Source: Flavobacterium aquariorum (GTDB lineage Bacteria; Bacteroidota; Bacteroidia; Flavobacteriales; Flavobacteriaceae). Taken from it: a stretch of 64,000 nucleotides of DNA. Shown here in pieces: positions 15,237 to 23,496 of this stretch. The notes under the pieces were generated by a model, which was not told the origin of the DNA, made no database searches, and saw only the letters and a program-made list of their open reading frames with translations. Numbering within the stretch: position 1 is the first letter of the stretch; each line of letters opens with the position of its first letter. The stretch is from assembly GCF_003254745.1 (NCBI RefSeq), contig NZ_QKXH01000015.1, forward strand, positions 1 through 64,000, given 5' to 3'. Both the position numbers and the translations under genes were made by a program.

Positions 15237-15879
15237 TTTTTTTCTTCAAATACTTTTTATAGACTTTATGCGCTTGAAAAAAGGCCAAAACCATAAAAAA
15301 CAATGGAATTACAATTGGCAAAATAATTTTTGAATAATCCAATATTTTTTGGGAAAGTGAATCCAATAAAACGATTACTGCTAACATTCCAAAAAAAGTT
15401 CCTACCAATGTTCCAAAAATATAATGAAATCTAAGTTTCTTTGATAAAGTTATGTATTTGGCATTCATCAAATACAAATTCCAAGCCATCCAAAATGGTA
15501 TTTGAAGAAAGTTCAATCCACACAATACCATTCCGATTAAAAAAGGAGAATAGCGAACATAACTTTCCAAATAATTATGCTCTTCGACTGTTTGATTCGA
15601 ATGGGCATAAAATAAATAGGCCAACAGTAAAAGAAAAAACACAGCAAAAAAATCAATCCCTTTCATTAATTTCTTATTATTCGCCAATTGGTTCGCAAAA
15701 ATCACTGTACAATAAATGACGATAGCTTCAACGACGATTACACCTAATAAATAAGAAACCAACGGATTTAATCCAAATTTGGAAAAAACCTCAACCCCAA
15801 TAATATTCAAATAACCCAAAGGCAGCGAACCCACAAAGCTCACGATAAATCCAACGGTTATATTTTTTAAGGCTTTCAT
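15229..15879 (-). CDS. LysE-type transporter
   Basis: This 216-residue membrane protein has six likely helices. It opens with ITVGFIVSFVGSLPLGYLNI, the expected first helix of the LysE/RhtB amino-acid exporter superfamily. The substrate is unknown. Its ATG directly follows the stop of the upstream ATP-grasp gene with no spacer, so the two are almost surely translated from one mRNA. The 3' end overlaps the convergent GNAT gene. Confidence 0.75.
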   Translation of the reverse strand: MKALKNITVGFIVSFVGSLPLGYLNIIGVEVFSKFGLNPLVSYLLGVIVVEAIVIYCTVIFANQLANNKKLMKGIDFFAVFFLLLLAYLFYAHSNQTVEEHNYLESYVRYSPFLIGMVLCGLNFLQIPFWMAWNLYLMNAKYITLSKKLRFHYIFGTLVGTFFGMLAVIVLLDSLSQKILDYSKIILPIVIPLFFMVLAFFQAHKVYKKYLKKKIR

Positions 15880-16917
15880 TTACTGAAAATTGATAATTTT
15901 CTGATTCTGTTTTTGGTGCAGACGGTATTCTTTCATTCCTGCTTTGTGTTCCAAATAAGGAAATCCGTTTTGATAATTAGCTACACTAATCTCAAACATA
16001 TAAGTAATGTGTCGAGCGAGCTCTTTCCATGCAAATAACAGGTTGTGTTTGGGGTCATAAATATGAGTTGGTTCACTTGCAGCTCCATTTAGTTCGACAA
16101 CAGAGAAGTTTTTCCCTTGTTCCAAATCTTCAAACGAACCATACATAATATCCAATCTTCCAAAATGGAAACCGGGAATTTGCACACACATTTCGTTGAA
16201 AGTATCGGTAAGTTTTGGAGTTACCCAATGACTTACATCAATAAATTTGGCACCACGCGCATGATTTCCGTAAGGCACAAGATTTATTTTATCGCCCTCA
16301 GGCAAAACTTCTCGCAACTTACTTCCATACTCCTGTTTCAAAACTTTTAATTGCAGTTCATATCGGGGATTTTCTTTTATCAATTCTTCAATAGTGGCAA
16401 CTCCATTTCCGGTAATGATTAAAAATTCCTTGGCAACTATTCCTGTAATCCTACCAATTTTTTCATGTGGATAGCGCACATAAAAAACACCAATTTCATT
16501 TTCATACGGAATCAAATCCTGCACAATAAAATCGAAACCAGCTCTTTCTGTATATTGTTTCAAATCGTCTCGATTTTCTATTTTTTTTACCGCAGAACCT
16601 CGCAAACCGATATCGGGTTTGGCAATAAAAGGATATTTAATTTTAGAATTTTCCAATACTTTCTCTATTTCTGCAATAGAAGTCCCAGCTTTCAACAATT
16701 CCGTTTTGGGATAATATTTTTTTGGAATTAGATTGTAAATCTGCTTTTTACTTTCCATCATAAAACCGCCATTTTTGATGGTCGGATTGGACGCATTAAA
16801 GAAAAAAATGGATTTTGCTTTAATTGAATAATATGCCCATAAAAAATATATCGGTATATAAACCATTTGAAAGGGCCAGTATTCCCAATGGGTCAATTTA
16901 TGGATGAATAATTTCAA
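15880..16917 (-). CDS. ATP-grasp domain protein (D-Ala-D-Ala ligase-like)
   Basis: This 345-residue protein has an ATP-grasp fold, which joins a carboxylate to an amine or thiol using ATP. The nucleotide-binding segment YPFIAKPDIGLRG (95-107) and the metal-binding VVELNGAASEP near the C-terminus are visible. A hydrophobic stretch near residues 17-31 suggests membrane association. It is not the housekeeping Ddl, because the N-terminal domain differs. The substrate is unknown. It is co-transcribed with the LysE-like gene (0 bp spacing), which suggests that the transporter may export the product. Confidence 0.7.
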   Translation of the reverse strand: MKLFIHKLTHWEYWPFQMVYIPIYFLWAYYSIKAKSIFFFNASNPTIKNGGFMMESKKQIYNLIPKKYYPKTELLKAGTSIAEIEKVLENSKIKYPFIAKPDIGLRGSAVKKIENRDDLKQYTERAGFDFIVQDLIPYENEIGVFYVRYPHEKIGRITGIVAKEFLIITGNGVATIEELIKENPRYELQLKVLKQEYGSKLREVLPEGDKINLVPYGNHARGAKFIDVSHWVTPKLTDTFNEMCVQIPGFHFGRLDIMYGSFEDLEQGKNFSVVELNGAASEPTHIYDPKHNLLFAWKELARHITYMFEISVANYQNGFPYLEHKAGMKEYRLHQKQNQKIINFQ

Positions 16918-16937
16918 TTTTGTATTTGTTTTATGGG

Positions 16938-16965
16938 TTTTGTGAAAGTTTTAAACTTTGACAAA
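16938..16965. repeat. Palindrome (TTTGTCAAAG type), second copy
   Basis: TTTGTGAAAGTTT and AAACTTTGACAAA form a hairpin with one mismatch. It is related to the copy at 8171-8199 and lies between NRDE and ATP-grasp genes on the minus strand. Confidence 0.65.
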
Positions 16966-16969
16966 GCTA

Positions 16970-17680
16970 TTAAATGGAAATAAATGTTTTTGAATACTCT
17001 TTATCGGCAATCAAGTCCAAATGACGAATCATTACTTTGTTTTTCTCAATAACGGATTGGGTGATACTTAAGGTTTTCAACTCATCGTTTCTGTTAATCA
17101 CTAAACCGTGGTTGTTATTATCAACCTCTGTATAACGATGAAAATAGAGCATTTTTTCTTCAGTAATTTCAGGATTGGCATCTAAAAAAGTGTAAAACCA
17201 ATTAGCTCTCCGTTCCCGAATCACTTTGGAATATAGGGTTGAAGAAGACCAAACATAATTTTTATCCGTCTCTAAAGCGATGGTTGATTTTTCGACTCCA
17301 TTCCAACGCAATTGAAAAAGCTGCTTATCCTGAAACAAAACTAAGGTAAAAGGCTCGATGTTTTCTAAATCAATTTCACTCCAAAAATCCTTTGGCGAAG
17401 CGCTACTTATCATTTCGAGAACAATTTGACCTCGGCTTTTTCGATAAGACAATTGCACTTGGTGTTTTTCGTCGGCTCCGTTTAACAAAACCAAAACCGT
17501 TCCGTTTTCATCCACCACAAACCAAGTTCCACCAGCTTTGGAGTCTTTTGGAAAAATAATATTTTTTCCGTTCAACGTGTAATTCTTTGGTGGAATAGCA
17601 CTTGGCCGAATTATTTTTTCATCTCGATTGGAGGTAATGATAATTGTATCATTGGTATGAACAAAACTTACTGTGCACAT
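16970..17680 (-). CDS. NRDE family (TANGO2-like) protein
   Basis: This 236-residue cytoplasmic protein begins MCTVSF and carries SNRDE (17-21), the motif that names the NRDE/TANGO2 family. A Cys at position 2, as here, is typical and suggests an N-terminal-nucleophile-type fold. Eukaryotic TANGO2 has been linked to heme and lipid handling. The bacterial role is uncertain. Its start overlaps the DinB-like gene by 13 bp, so the pair is translationally coupled. It is the last gene of the YHS - DoxX - DinB - NRDE set. Confidence 0.88.
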   Translation of the reverse strand: MCTVSFVHTNDTIIITSNRDEKIIRPSAIPPKNYTLNGKNIIFPKDSKAGGTWFVVDENGTVLVLLNGADEKHQVQLSYRKSRGQIVLEMISSASPKDFWSEIDLENIEPFTLVLFQDKQLFQLRWNGVEKSTIALETDKNYVWSSSTLYSKVIRERRANWFYTFLDANPEITEEKMLYFHRYTEVDNNNHGLVINRNDELKTLSITQSVIEKNKVMIRHLDLIADKEYSKTFISI

Positions 17681-18156
17681 TGTTTTCTATATTCAATTGT
17701 AGAACGAGCCACTCCAAAATTATCATCAACGGCTATGTTTTCACATTTCAAAATTGCCACTTTAATTAAAGCTTGGTGATGAATGCAATGTTCCAGATTA
17801 TATAACAATTCTCGGTAATAATTGCTTTGAATATGGACAACATTACCATCAATTATTTGTTGCAATTCGATATTTTTATTATCCTTTGAAATGCCGTTTT
17901 TAACATCCAAAATCATTTGAATTGCAAAATCTGTATTGGTTTCAATCAAAACATTTCGCTCTCTTTTATCATAATTAACAATTCCTGAATCATAATTTCG
18001 ATTCAAACATTGAAACATTTCAACGATATGTCGCGTATGTTCCCCAATACTAGAGCCACTCAATTCAAAACAAGGTTCTGAATATTCCTCTTCTGACAAT
18101 TGACTAAGCAATCCAATCAATTCGTCTAGACTATTATTTATGGACGGAATTAGCAT
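17668..18156 (-). CDS. DinB-like four-helix protein
   Basis: This 162-residue helical-bundle protein resembles the DinB/YfiT family. Histidines placed as for metal binding are seen in IGEHTRHIVEMF and in HCIHHQALIKV. DinB-like proteins include thiol-dependent transferases (bacillithiol or mycothiol type), but many have no known substrate. It overlaps the NRDE gene by 13 bp and lies 1 bp from the DoxX gene. All four genes form one minus-strand operon. Confidence 0.82.
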   Translation of the reverse strand: MLIPSINNSLDELIGLLSQLSEEEYSEPCFELSGSSIGEHTRHIVEMFQCLNRNYDSGIVNYDKRERNVLIETNTDFAIQMILDVKNGISKDNKNIELQQIIDGNVVHIQSNYYRELLYNLEHCIHHQALIKVAILKCENIAVDDNFGVARSTIEYRKQCAQ

Positions 18157-18157
18157 A

Positions 18158-18547
18158 TTATAGTTTCAATTTTAAAAGGTTGATTATTTTACTTTTGTTC
18201 CAATAAATCAAAGCAATGCAACAAAGAAAGGTAATTATTGCTAAAATAAACAACTCGCCTCCATCATTTTTCACCTTGATTCCCAATACAAAAAGATGTG
18301 AAAAGATAGCGCCAAGCATTACTCCTGCTCCCATTAATGCACCTAACCAAGTTGTTCTCGGAATCAGAATCAAAACGGCTGCGATTAACTCGACTATTCC
18401 CGACCCAATTCTTCCATAGGGTTCCATTCCTAAGGTCGAGAAAATATAAACACTTTCTTCGGCAGCAGTGAATTTAAAATACAACGTTTGCAATAAAATG
18501 ATTGCAGCAGTTAGCCGAAATAACCATTGTACAACTGATGTTTTCAT
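18158..18547 (-). CDS. DoxX-like membrane protein
   Basis: This 129-residue inner-membrane protein has four helices. The first contains LFRLTAAIILLQTLYFKFTAA, and GSGIVELIAAVLILIPRTTWLGA matches the second and third helices of the DoxX family. DoxX relatives are thought to take part in redox or quinol-linked processes. It has 6 bp to the upstream YHS gene and 1 bp to the DinB gene, so it is part of the same operon. Confidence 0.85.
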   Translation of the reverse strand: MKTSVVQWLFRLTAAIILLQTLYFKFTAAEESVYIFSTLGMEPYGRIGSGIVELIAAVLILIPRTTWLGALMGAGVMLGAIFSHLFVLGIKVKNDGGELFILAIITFLCCIALIYWNKSKIINLLKLKL

Positions 18548-18553
18548 AATTTC

Positions 18554-19015
18554 TTATTTTATAAATTTCTTCCAATTAGTATCAGCTTTTACCTTCAAAC
18601 TGGCTTCGTCTTTATTCCAACTTTTTAAGGTATTGTTGAAATAGGCATTATAAAACAGATACAATTTGCCTTCAATGATTTTGAATGTTTCTGGATTAAT
18701 TTCAACTTTTTCTCCAGAACTACCCATAGCATAGGCACACCAACCACCGTATTGCGGTTCGAAGGAAACTGGACTTTTGGAGAAAATTTCTTTATTTGCG
18801 GTTGAAGAAAATTGATAAATTACTCCATCGAATGAATACAAAATTTCCTTTTTTCCTTTTACAGCTTTATTTTGTTTAAAATAAGAAACAGGATCGTAAC
18901 CTTGAATGGCAACTCTTTTTTCCAAATTATATTCGGATAGTTTTTTGCTCGCATTTTGTGCAAATGATTCCGAAGTTGCAACGAAAATCAACAGCAGTAC
19001 TATTACTCTTTTCAT
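18554..19015 (-). CDS. Secreted YHS-domain protein
   Basis: This 153-residue exported protein has a signal peptide at residues 1-19 (MKRVIVLLLIFVATSESFAQ). The YHS-type domain carries AIQGYDPVSYF and YGGWCAYAMG, then ETFKIIEGKLYLFYN. YHS domains are metal-associated, and stand-alone secreted versions occur near stress genes. The ATG at 19015 is preferred over one three codons upstream because the signal peptide begins MKR. It is the first gene of the YHS - DoxX - DinB - NRDE operon, with a promoter box 36 bp upstream. Confidence 0.88.
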   Translation of the reverse strand: MKRVIVLLLIFVATSESFAQNASKKLSEYNLEKRVAIQGYDPVSYFKQNKAVKGKKEILYSFDGVIYQFSSTANKEIFSKSPVSFEPQYGGWCAYAMGSSGEKVEINPETFKIIEGKLYLFYNAYFNNTLKSWNKDEASLKVKADTNWKKFIK

Positions 19016-19050
19016 AATAACCATTTTTTTGTTTATCGATTTTGATATTA

Positions 19051-19058
19051 CAAATGTA
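19051..19058 (-). promoter_or_regulatory. Promoter -7 box TACATTTG for YHS operon
   Basis: This is an exact TAnnTTTG on the minus strand. The stretch 19072-19102 just upstream contains an interrupted palindrome AATGT...ACATT that could bind the AraC regulator encoded next door. Confidence 0.55.
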
Positions 19059-19117
19059 AAGCACTAAAAAAAGGTAAAATGTCAGGTATCTTACATTGGA
19101 GGCAAAATTTCTCTAAA

Positions 19118-19999
19118 TCAACTTACTGCCTTGGCAAAACCAACGGTATCACGATACATCTGAGGAGAAACTTCGGCATTGATTTTAAAGAAACGACTAA
19201 AATAATGCTCGTCGTCATACCCCAGTTCATGCGCAATTTCTTTTACCGGTTTATTTGTTAAATACAATTCCCTTTTGGCTTCGATGATAATGCGTTCTGC
19301 AATTAAATTGGTCAACGTTTTATTGAAGTGATTTTTGGTGATTTTGGCTAAAGCTTTTGGAGAAATATTAAGCAAGTCAGCATAATCACTGGGAGAATGT
19401 TTGGTTTTGAAATTTTGCTCAATGAAATTTTTTAAGTTTTGAAGAATAAATGGTGCCGTATTTTCTTCTATTGGAACAAATTCTTTTGGTTGCTGTTCTT
19501 TTTTTAATCGAGAGGCGGTAATCAGAAAGATTTTCAAATAGGATATTAATAATTCATATTGTGCCAATGCTGGATTCTGCATTTCAATCTTCATTTGTTC
19601 CAAAACCATATTGAATGTAGCTTTAGCCGCTCCATCAATCAACACGTACGGTGGTTCATAAATATTATTGAACAAGACCCCATTACAAGCTACTTCATCA
19701 TGGTGTTTCATTATACAGAAAAAATCGGGATGAAAATGAATGACTTTCCCTTCTATAGCAACATCAGAGGATAACATAAAAGGCTGATAGGGCGCAAAAG
19801 CCAATAATTGATTTTCTAAAAAATCATATTCAGAAAAATCTACTTTTACTTTGCCTTTTCCTCTTTGAATCCAAATTAATGAATAATAATTCAACCGCTG
19901 AATATGATCAAAACAAGAAATGCTTTCAAAAGAAAAAAGTTTGAAAGCCAAATTACCATTTTGTGGATTGACTAAAGTAAACGTGGATTGATCTATCAT
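19118..19999 (-). CDS. AraC family transcriptional regulator
   Basis: This 293-residue DNA-binding protein has an N-terminal cupin-like sensing domain (residues 1-150). The C-terminal AraC domain, at about 190-290, has two helix-turn-helix units (SPSDYADLLNISPKALAK and KPVKEIAHELGYDDEHYFSR, then FFK). It probably controls the flanking minus-strand redox genes. Two promoters nearby share an element with a 21-bp-spaced direct repeat, the spacing AraC proteins prefer. A -7 box TAAATTTG (20017-20024) lies just upstream of its start, overlapping the 3' end of the preceding gene. Confidence 0.9.
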   Translation of the reverse strand: MIDQSTFTLVNPQNGNLAFKLFSFESISCFDHIQRLNYYSLIWIQRGKGKVKVDFSEYDFLENQLLAFAPYQPFMLSSDVAIEGKVIHFHPDFFCIMKHHDEVACNGVLFNNIYEPPYVLIDGAAKATFNMVLEQMKIEMQNPALAQYELLISYLKIFLITASRLKKEQQPKEFVPIEENTAPFILQNLKNFIEQNFKTKHSPSDYADLLNISPKALAKITKNHFNKTLTNLIAERIIIEAKRELYLTNKPVKEIAHELGYDDEHYFSRFFKINAEVSPQMYRDTVGFAKAVS

Positions 20000-20016
20000 A
20001 CTATTTATTTTATAAA

Positions 20017-20024
20017 CAAATTTA
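20017..20024 (-). promoter_or_regulatory. Promoter -7 box TAAATTTG for araC-type gene
   Basis: This is an exact TAnnTTTG on the minus strand, 18 bp upstream of the ATG. It overlaps the last codon of the upstream PPOX gene. Confidence 0.5.
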
Positions 20025-20651
20025 ATTCAAACGGGAATCTTTTAATTGGTTTTTCAGATTTTCTACTTCTTTTTCTAATTTTGAGATGTATTGAAGCTGC
20101 GGTTCAAAAGCTATTTGTATTTCTTCCACAGTAAAACGTTGTGTGATGTGCTGGGGACAATTCCAGTCAAAAGCTTCAATATGAAAAAGCATCATTCGCT
20201 CTGGATGAAACTTATAGTCACCTAAATCGAGTTTGGTCAATAACTCCGGATTATCTTTCAGTTCAATAATTTCGGCTTTTGCAAAAATTTTCAGTCTGGC
20301 CCTTACAGTATAATCCATCATAATTAATGCCACATTATTGTTGGTCGCAAAATTCCCAACCGACACGTACTGTTTGTTTCCTGAAAAATCGATAAAACCA
20401 ATTGTGTTTTTATCTAAGATTTTTACAAAACCTTTGGGCCCGCCTCGATGCTGGATGTAAGGAAAGTTTTTTTCTCCAATGGATGCCAAATAGAAACTAT
20501 CCCGGTTGCTTATAAAACTTATTTCATTTTCGGACAAGCCTTCGACGACATTGAACTTTTCCATTCGTTCATACGCTTTCCTACTACCGTGCACTTCTTG
20601 TAGCGCTTTAACAGCATCTGAAAAGGCTATTTCTGCAAAATTTTTAGCCAT
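20022..20651 (-). CDS. Pyridoxamine 5'-phosphate oxidase-family flavoprotein
   Basis: This 209-residue protein has the split-barrel FMN-binding fold: IGEKNFPYIQHRGGPKGFVK, then a strand pair around YVSVGNFATNNNVALIMMDY and ARLKIFAKAEII. Members bind FMN or F420 and reduce or oxidise small molecules. The presence of RFTVEEIQ and a coiled C-terminal tail (QYISKLEKEVENLKNQL) fits the longer subfamily. It is the third gene of the thioredoxin-like - NTF2-like - PPOX operon, with a 5-bp gap to the gene before it. Confidence 0.85.
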   Translation of the reverse strand: MAKNFAEIAFSDAVKALQEVHGSRKAYERMEKFNVVEGLSENEISFISNRDSFYLASIGEKNFPYIQHRGGPKGFVKILDKNTIGFIDFSGNKQYVSVGNFATNNNVALIMMDYTVRARLKIFAKAEIIELKDNPELLTKLDLGDYKFHPERMMLFHIEAFDWNCPQHITQRFTVEEIQIAFEPQLQYISKLEKEVENLKNQLKDSRLN

Positions 20652-20656
20652 GACAA

Positions 20657-21070
20657 TTATTTAAATTTTCTGTCTTTTTCTTCTATAGGCATATCATTTA
20701 TACTGGCGAACCGTTTGCGCATCAAACCATTTTCATCAAACTCCCAGTTTTCATTTCCGTAAGCACGAAACCATTGTCCTGCCTCATTCCGGTATTCATA
20801 TTCAAAACGAACTGCCATTCGATTTTCGCGAAAACCCCATAACTCTTTTTTGAGTTTATAATCGAGTTCTTTTTCCCATTTGCCCTTTAAGAATTCTTTT
20901 ACTGCTTCACGACCATTAATAAAGTCTGTTCTATTGCGCCATTCCGTATCAACAGTATAAGCCAAAGCAACGCGTTCTGGATCTTTACTATTCCAGGCAT
21001 CTTCGGCCAATTGTACTTTTTGTAAAGCAGTTTCCATATTAAATGGAGGAAGTGGATGTCTTTGTTCCAT
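20657..21070 (-). CDS. NTF2-like protein (DUF1348 type)
   Basis: This 137-residue protein has the SnoaL/NTF2-like cone fold. Typical features are ALQKVQLAEDAWNSKDPERVALAYTVD at the start, the strand RMAVRFEYEYRNEAGQWFRA, and a conserved WEFDENGLM. Proteins of this sort were labelled DUF1348. The activity is unknown. It lies in an operon 18 bp after the thioredoxin-like gene and 5 bp before the PPOX gene. Confidence 0.85.
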   Translation of the reverse strand: MEQRHPLPPFNMETALQKVQLAEDAWNSKDPERVALAYTVDTEWRNRTDFINGREAVKEFLKGKWEKELDYKLKKELWGFRENRMAVRFEYEYRNEAGQWFRAYGNENWEFDENGLMRKRFASINDMPIEEKDRKFK

Positions 21071-21088
21071 GATAATTAAAATTTTAAA

Positions 21089-21724
21089 TTAAGATAAAGC
21101 GCCTATTTGCAATAATGCAGATTGCGCTAAAAGTTCCGAGATTTCAATTTCTAAAGATTTTTGTCTGTCTTTTGCATACCACAAATGAAGCTGATTTGCG
21201 TAGGTGTCTGCCGTTGTTGGATCGGACTTTAACACTTTAACTAAATTTTGCGCAAATTCCGGTCTTGGCCCCCAAATACCAGTTACATTATAATTAGAAT
21301 CCAATTGAATTAATTTTGGAATTGACCGACCGTTATTGGTTAAATACTGATCCATTAATTCCAAATTCTGATCTCTATAAACTAATTTCATTACAATTTT
21401 CCCTTCGCTCTCTGCCTCTATTTTATGCAATGCTGGTAATATCTGCGAAGCATCACCACACCAATGTTCAGTTAAAACCAACCAATAGGTTTTGTTTTTT
21501 AAAAGTTGTACTTCTTTCATTAATTTATTTGAAACAACATATGTTTTTTCCACACGATGCATACGATGCTGATTCAAGCTAATGTATTCTTTTATTTTGA
21601 CATCAGAATTAGCAGCCAAATCATCTGCCATGTGTTCCTTGTATTCATAGTAATTTATTCCTTTTTGAAAGTAGGCTTTGTATTCTAAATTTGTAATGGA
21701 GCTAAGATTATTTTCCGTTGTCAT
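21089..21724 (-). CDS. Thioredoxin-fold protein with single active-site Cys
   Basis: This 211-residue cytoplasmic protein has a thioredoxin-like fold. The position of the CxxC active site reads WCGDAS (88-93), so the second cysteine is replaced by Ser. A dithiol exchange like that of thioredoxin is therefore unlikely. A monothiol or binding role is more probable. GRSIPKLIQLD provides the cis-proline element. It is the first gene of a three-gene operon whose promoter carries the 40-bp element shared with the AhpD-like gene. Confidence 0.83.
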   Translation of the reverse strand: MTTENNLSSITNLEYKAYFQKGINYYEYKEHMADDLAANSDVKIKEYISLNQHRMHRVEKTYVVSNKLMKEVQLLKNKTYWLVLTEHWCGDASQILPALHKIEAESEGKIVMKLVYRDQNLELMDQYLTNNGRSIPKLIQLDSNYNVTGIWGPRPEFAQNLVKVLKSDPTTADTYANQLHLWYAKDRQKSLEIEISELLAQSALLQIGALS

Positions 21725-21772
21725 AGTTGTATTGTTTTAATTCGGTACAAAGTTGCGATATGAAACTCAAAA

Positions 21773-21812
21773 ATAAAATGGATAAAAAACGTAAGATGAT
21801 GGACAATTTTCC
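21773..21812 (-). promoter_or_regulatory. Shared upstream activating element, copy 1
   Basis: These 40 bp match 36 of 40 positions of 22623-22662. On the minus strand they include ATTGTCCAT and, 21 bp later, TTTATCCAT. A CAACTTTG box lies closer to the gene. The distance to the start codon is about 49 bp. Confidence 0.6.
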
Positions 21813-21934
21813 CTGTAAATAGAATTGTCACGATTAGAGGGAACGAATTTCTAATTCAGTAAAATTACCATTTTAATGCTACTATCTCAATTTAATGTCG
21901 GTAGAGTTAAATTCTACCAATAATTAAAACACAC

Positions 21935-21967
21935 AAAAGCCCCAAAATTTGTTTTTTTGGGGCTTTT
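21935..21967. terminator. Bidirectional hairpin after AhpD-like gene
   Basis: A 13-bp perfect stem AAAAGCCCCAAAA/TTTTGGGGCTTTT lies 53 bp after the stop of the minus-strand gene. The rest of the 21725-22020 gap holds the shared promoter element and nothing else seen. Confidence 0.85.
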
Positions 21968-22020
21968 TGATTAATGTTTCTTTATCATCTTAATCTAACC
22001 TTTATGAACACGAATTACAA

Positions 22021-22557
22021 TTATAAAGCTGGTGCCAAAGGAAAATCAACTGGCACTTGTGTCAAATTGTGCAAAAAGTTCATCGCAGTTTTGTCGCTTA
22101 TTAGGAGTATCAAATCAACTAAATTCTCATTATTATAACCTTGGGCAAAAAACGAATCAACTAAATCAGAATTAGCGTTTCCTTTAGTCTGCGCAATTTC
22201 GGCAGCAAGCTGAACCAGTGCATTCAATTTGGCATCAGTAGCTTTTCCTCTTCGAATATCTAACAATTGCTCATCAGTAAAACCATTCATTTTCCCAATA
22301 ACAGTATGGGCACTTTGGCAATACGTACAGTTGTTAACTTGACTTACGATTAAATTTACTGCTTCTTTTTCTTTATTGGATAAAGAAGTTTTGGCATTTT
22401 GATAGGCTAAAAATTTTTCCAACCCATTTTTTGAATATGCTATAGTAGCATATAAATTTGGAACAAATCCTAATGCTTTTTGCAAATTATCAAAAATTAG
22501 TTGATTGTTTTCTGAAACTTCTGATCTTGTTGGAACTTTAAATGTTGTAGTTGTCAT
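22021..22557 (-). CDS. AhpD-like carboxymuconolactone decarboxylase-family protein
   Basis: This 178-residue all-helical protein has the alkylhydroperoxidase AhpD core motif C77-T-Y-C80-xxx-H84. Here the two cysteines reduce peroxides and the His relays protons. The preceding helix is KEKEAVNLIVSQ. It acts in the cytoplasm, probably in peroxide defence, with the electron donor unknown. Its promoter carries the 40-bp element shared with the thioredoxin-like operon. The Crp/Fnr gene lies directly upstream on the same strand. Confidence 0.88.
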   Translation of the reverse strand: MTTTTFKVPTRSEVSENNQLIFDNLQKALGFVPNLYATIAYSKNGLEKFLAYQNAKTSLSNKEKEAVNLIVSQVNNCTYCQSAHTVIGKMNGFTDEQLLDIRRGKATDAKLNALVQLAAEIAQTKGNANSDLVDSFFAQGYNNENLVDLILLISDKTAMNFLHNLTQVPVDFPLAPAL

Positions 22558-22622
22558 TTTATTTATTTTTTTAAATTGCTTGTCTTTATTGACATTACAA
22601 AGATGCGACAGCTTTAAAATTT

Positions 22623-22662
22623 ATAAAATGGACAATAAACGCAAGGTGATGGACAATTTTCC
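22623..22662 (-). promoter_or_regulatory. Shared upstream activating element, copy 2
   Basis: On the minus strand this contains ATTGTCCAT twice, with starts 21 bp apart, separated by CACCTTGCGTTT. A CATCTTTG box closer to the gene resembles the -7 box. It is 36 of 40 identical to 21773-21812. Confidence 0.65.
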
Positions 22663-22688
22663 TTCCTCAAAAGAAAAAGTTAGAAAAA

Positions 22689-23366
22689 CTATAATTTAGT
22701 AATGTCTACAATAATAATTTCTTTACGATTATAATGCAACAATCCATTAGTTTCCATTTCATTTAGCAATTGAGTGGCTGTTTGTCTGGATGTACAAATA
22801 ATTTGAGCTATATCATTCTGAGTTAAATAATTTTCAAGAACAACTCTATTTTCGGTGCGTTTACCTTCTCTTTCGGCCCAATCTTTTAGGAATTGATACA
22901 ACCGAGTTTTGGCATCCTTCGAAATTAAATTAGTATAACTGTTTTTAATTCGTTTCATTTTCAATCCTACAAACTTAGTATAAGACAACGCCAAACTAGG
23001 ATTTTGAAGCAATAGATTTTCAAAATCGGATAATAAGAAACTGCAGATAATGATTTCATCCGTCAATGCTTTCGCATATTCATTGGAATTCACATCGTTT
23101 TCCAAGGTCAATTCACCAAACAAATCTCCTTTTTGAATAATGTCTTTGATAGTTTCATTTCCGTCTTCATCGACAGCAACAATTTTGATACTTCCTTTTT
23201 TGAGTAAAAATACTCTAGGTACATCTGAGGAAGAAAAATAGATTATATCTCCTTTTTTGGCTTTTTTAAAACCTGTAATGATACACAATTGCTTGATTTG
23301 TGACATACTCAATGTCCAAAACAATTTATGATTCCGAAGATACCAATATTTTAATTCGTCGTACAT
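22689..23366 (-). CDS. Crp/Fnr family transcriptional regulator
   Basis: This 225-residue protein has an N-terminal cyclic-nucleotide-type beta barrel (IIYFSSSDVPRVFLLKKGSI then GDLFGELTL). A C-terminal winged helix carries the recognition motif CTSRQTATQLLNEMETNGLL. No Fnr-type cysteine cluster is visible, so oxygen sensing by an iron-sulphur centre is unlikely. It may regulate the AhpD-like gene downstream or the nearby redox operons. Confidence 0.9.
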   Translation of the reverse strand: MYDELKYWYLRNHKLFWTLSMSQIKQLCIITGFKKAKKGDIIYFSSSDVPRVFLLKKGSIKIVAVDEDGNETIKDIIQKGDLFGELTLENDVNSNEYAKALTDEIIICSFLLSDFENLLLQNPSLALSYTKFVGLKMKRIKNSYTNLISKDAKTRLYQFLKDWAEREGKRTENRVVLENYLTQNDIAQIICTSRQTATQLLNEMETNGLLHYNRKEIIIVDITKL

Positions 23367-23443
23367 AACAATTTATAAGTGTGTTGCCAATTCATGTAAA
23401 AATAAACAAAGTCTTGTTCAAAAAAATACATCTATTAAATAAA

Positions 23444-23474
23444 AAATCCAAACTCGAAATTCAAGTTTGGATTT
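23444..23474 (-). terminator. Intrinsic terminator after acyl-CoA dehydrogenase gene
   Basis: The stem AAATCCAAACT/AGTTTGGATTT is followed on the minus strand by a T-rich tract. It lies 22 bp after the stop codon. Confidence 0.85.
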
Positions 23475-23496
23475 ATATATTGAATAAAAAAATATA

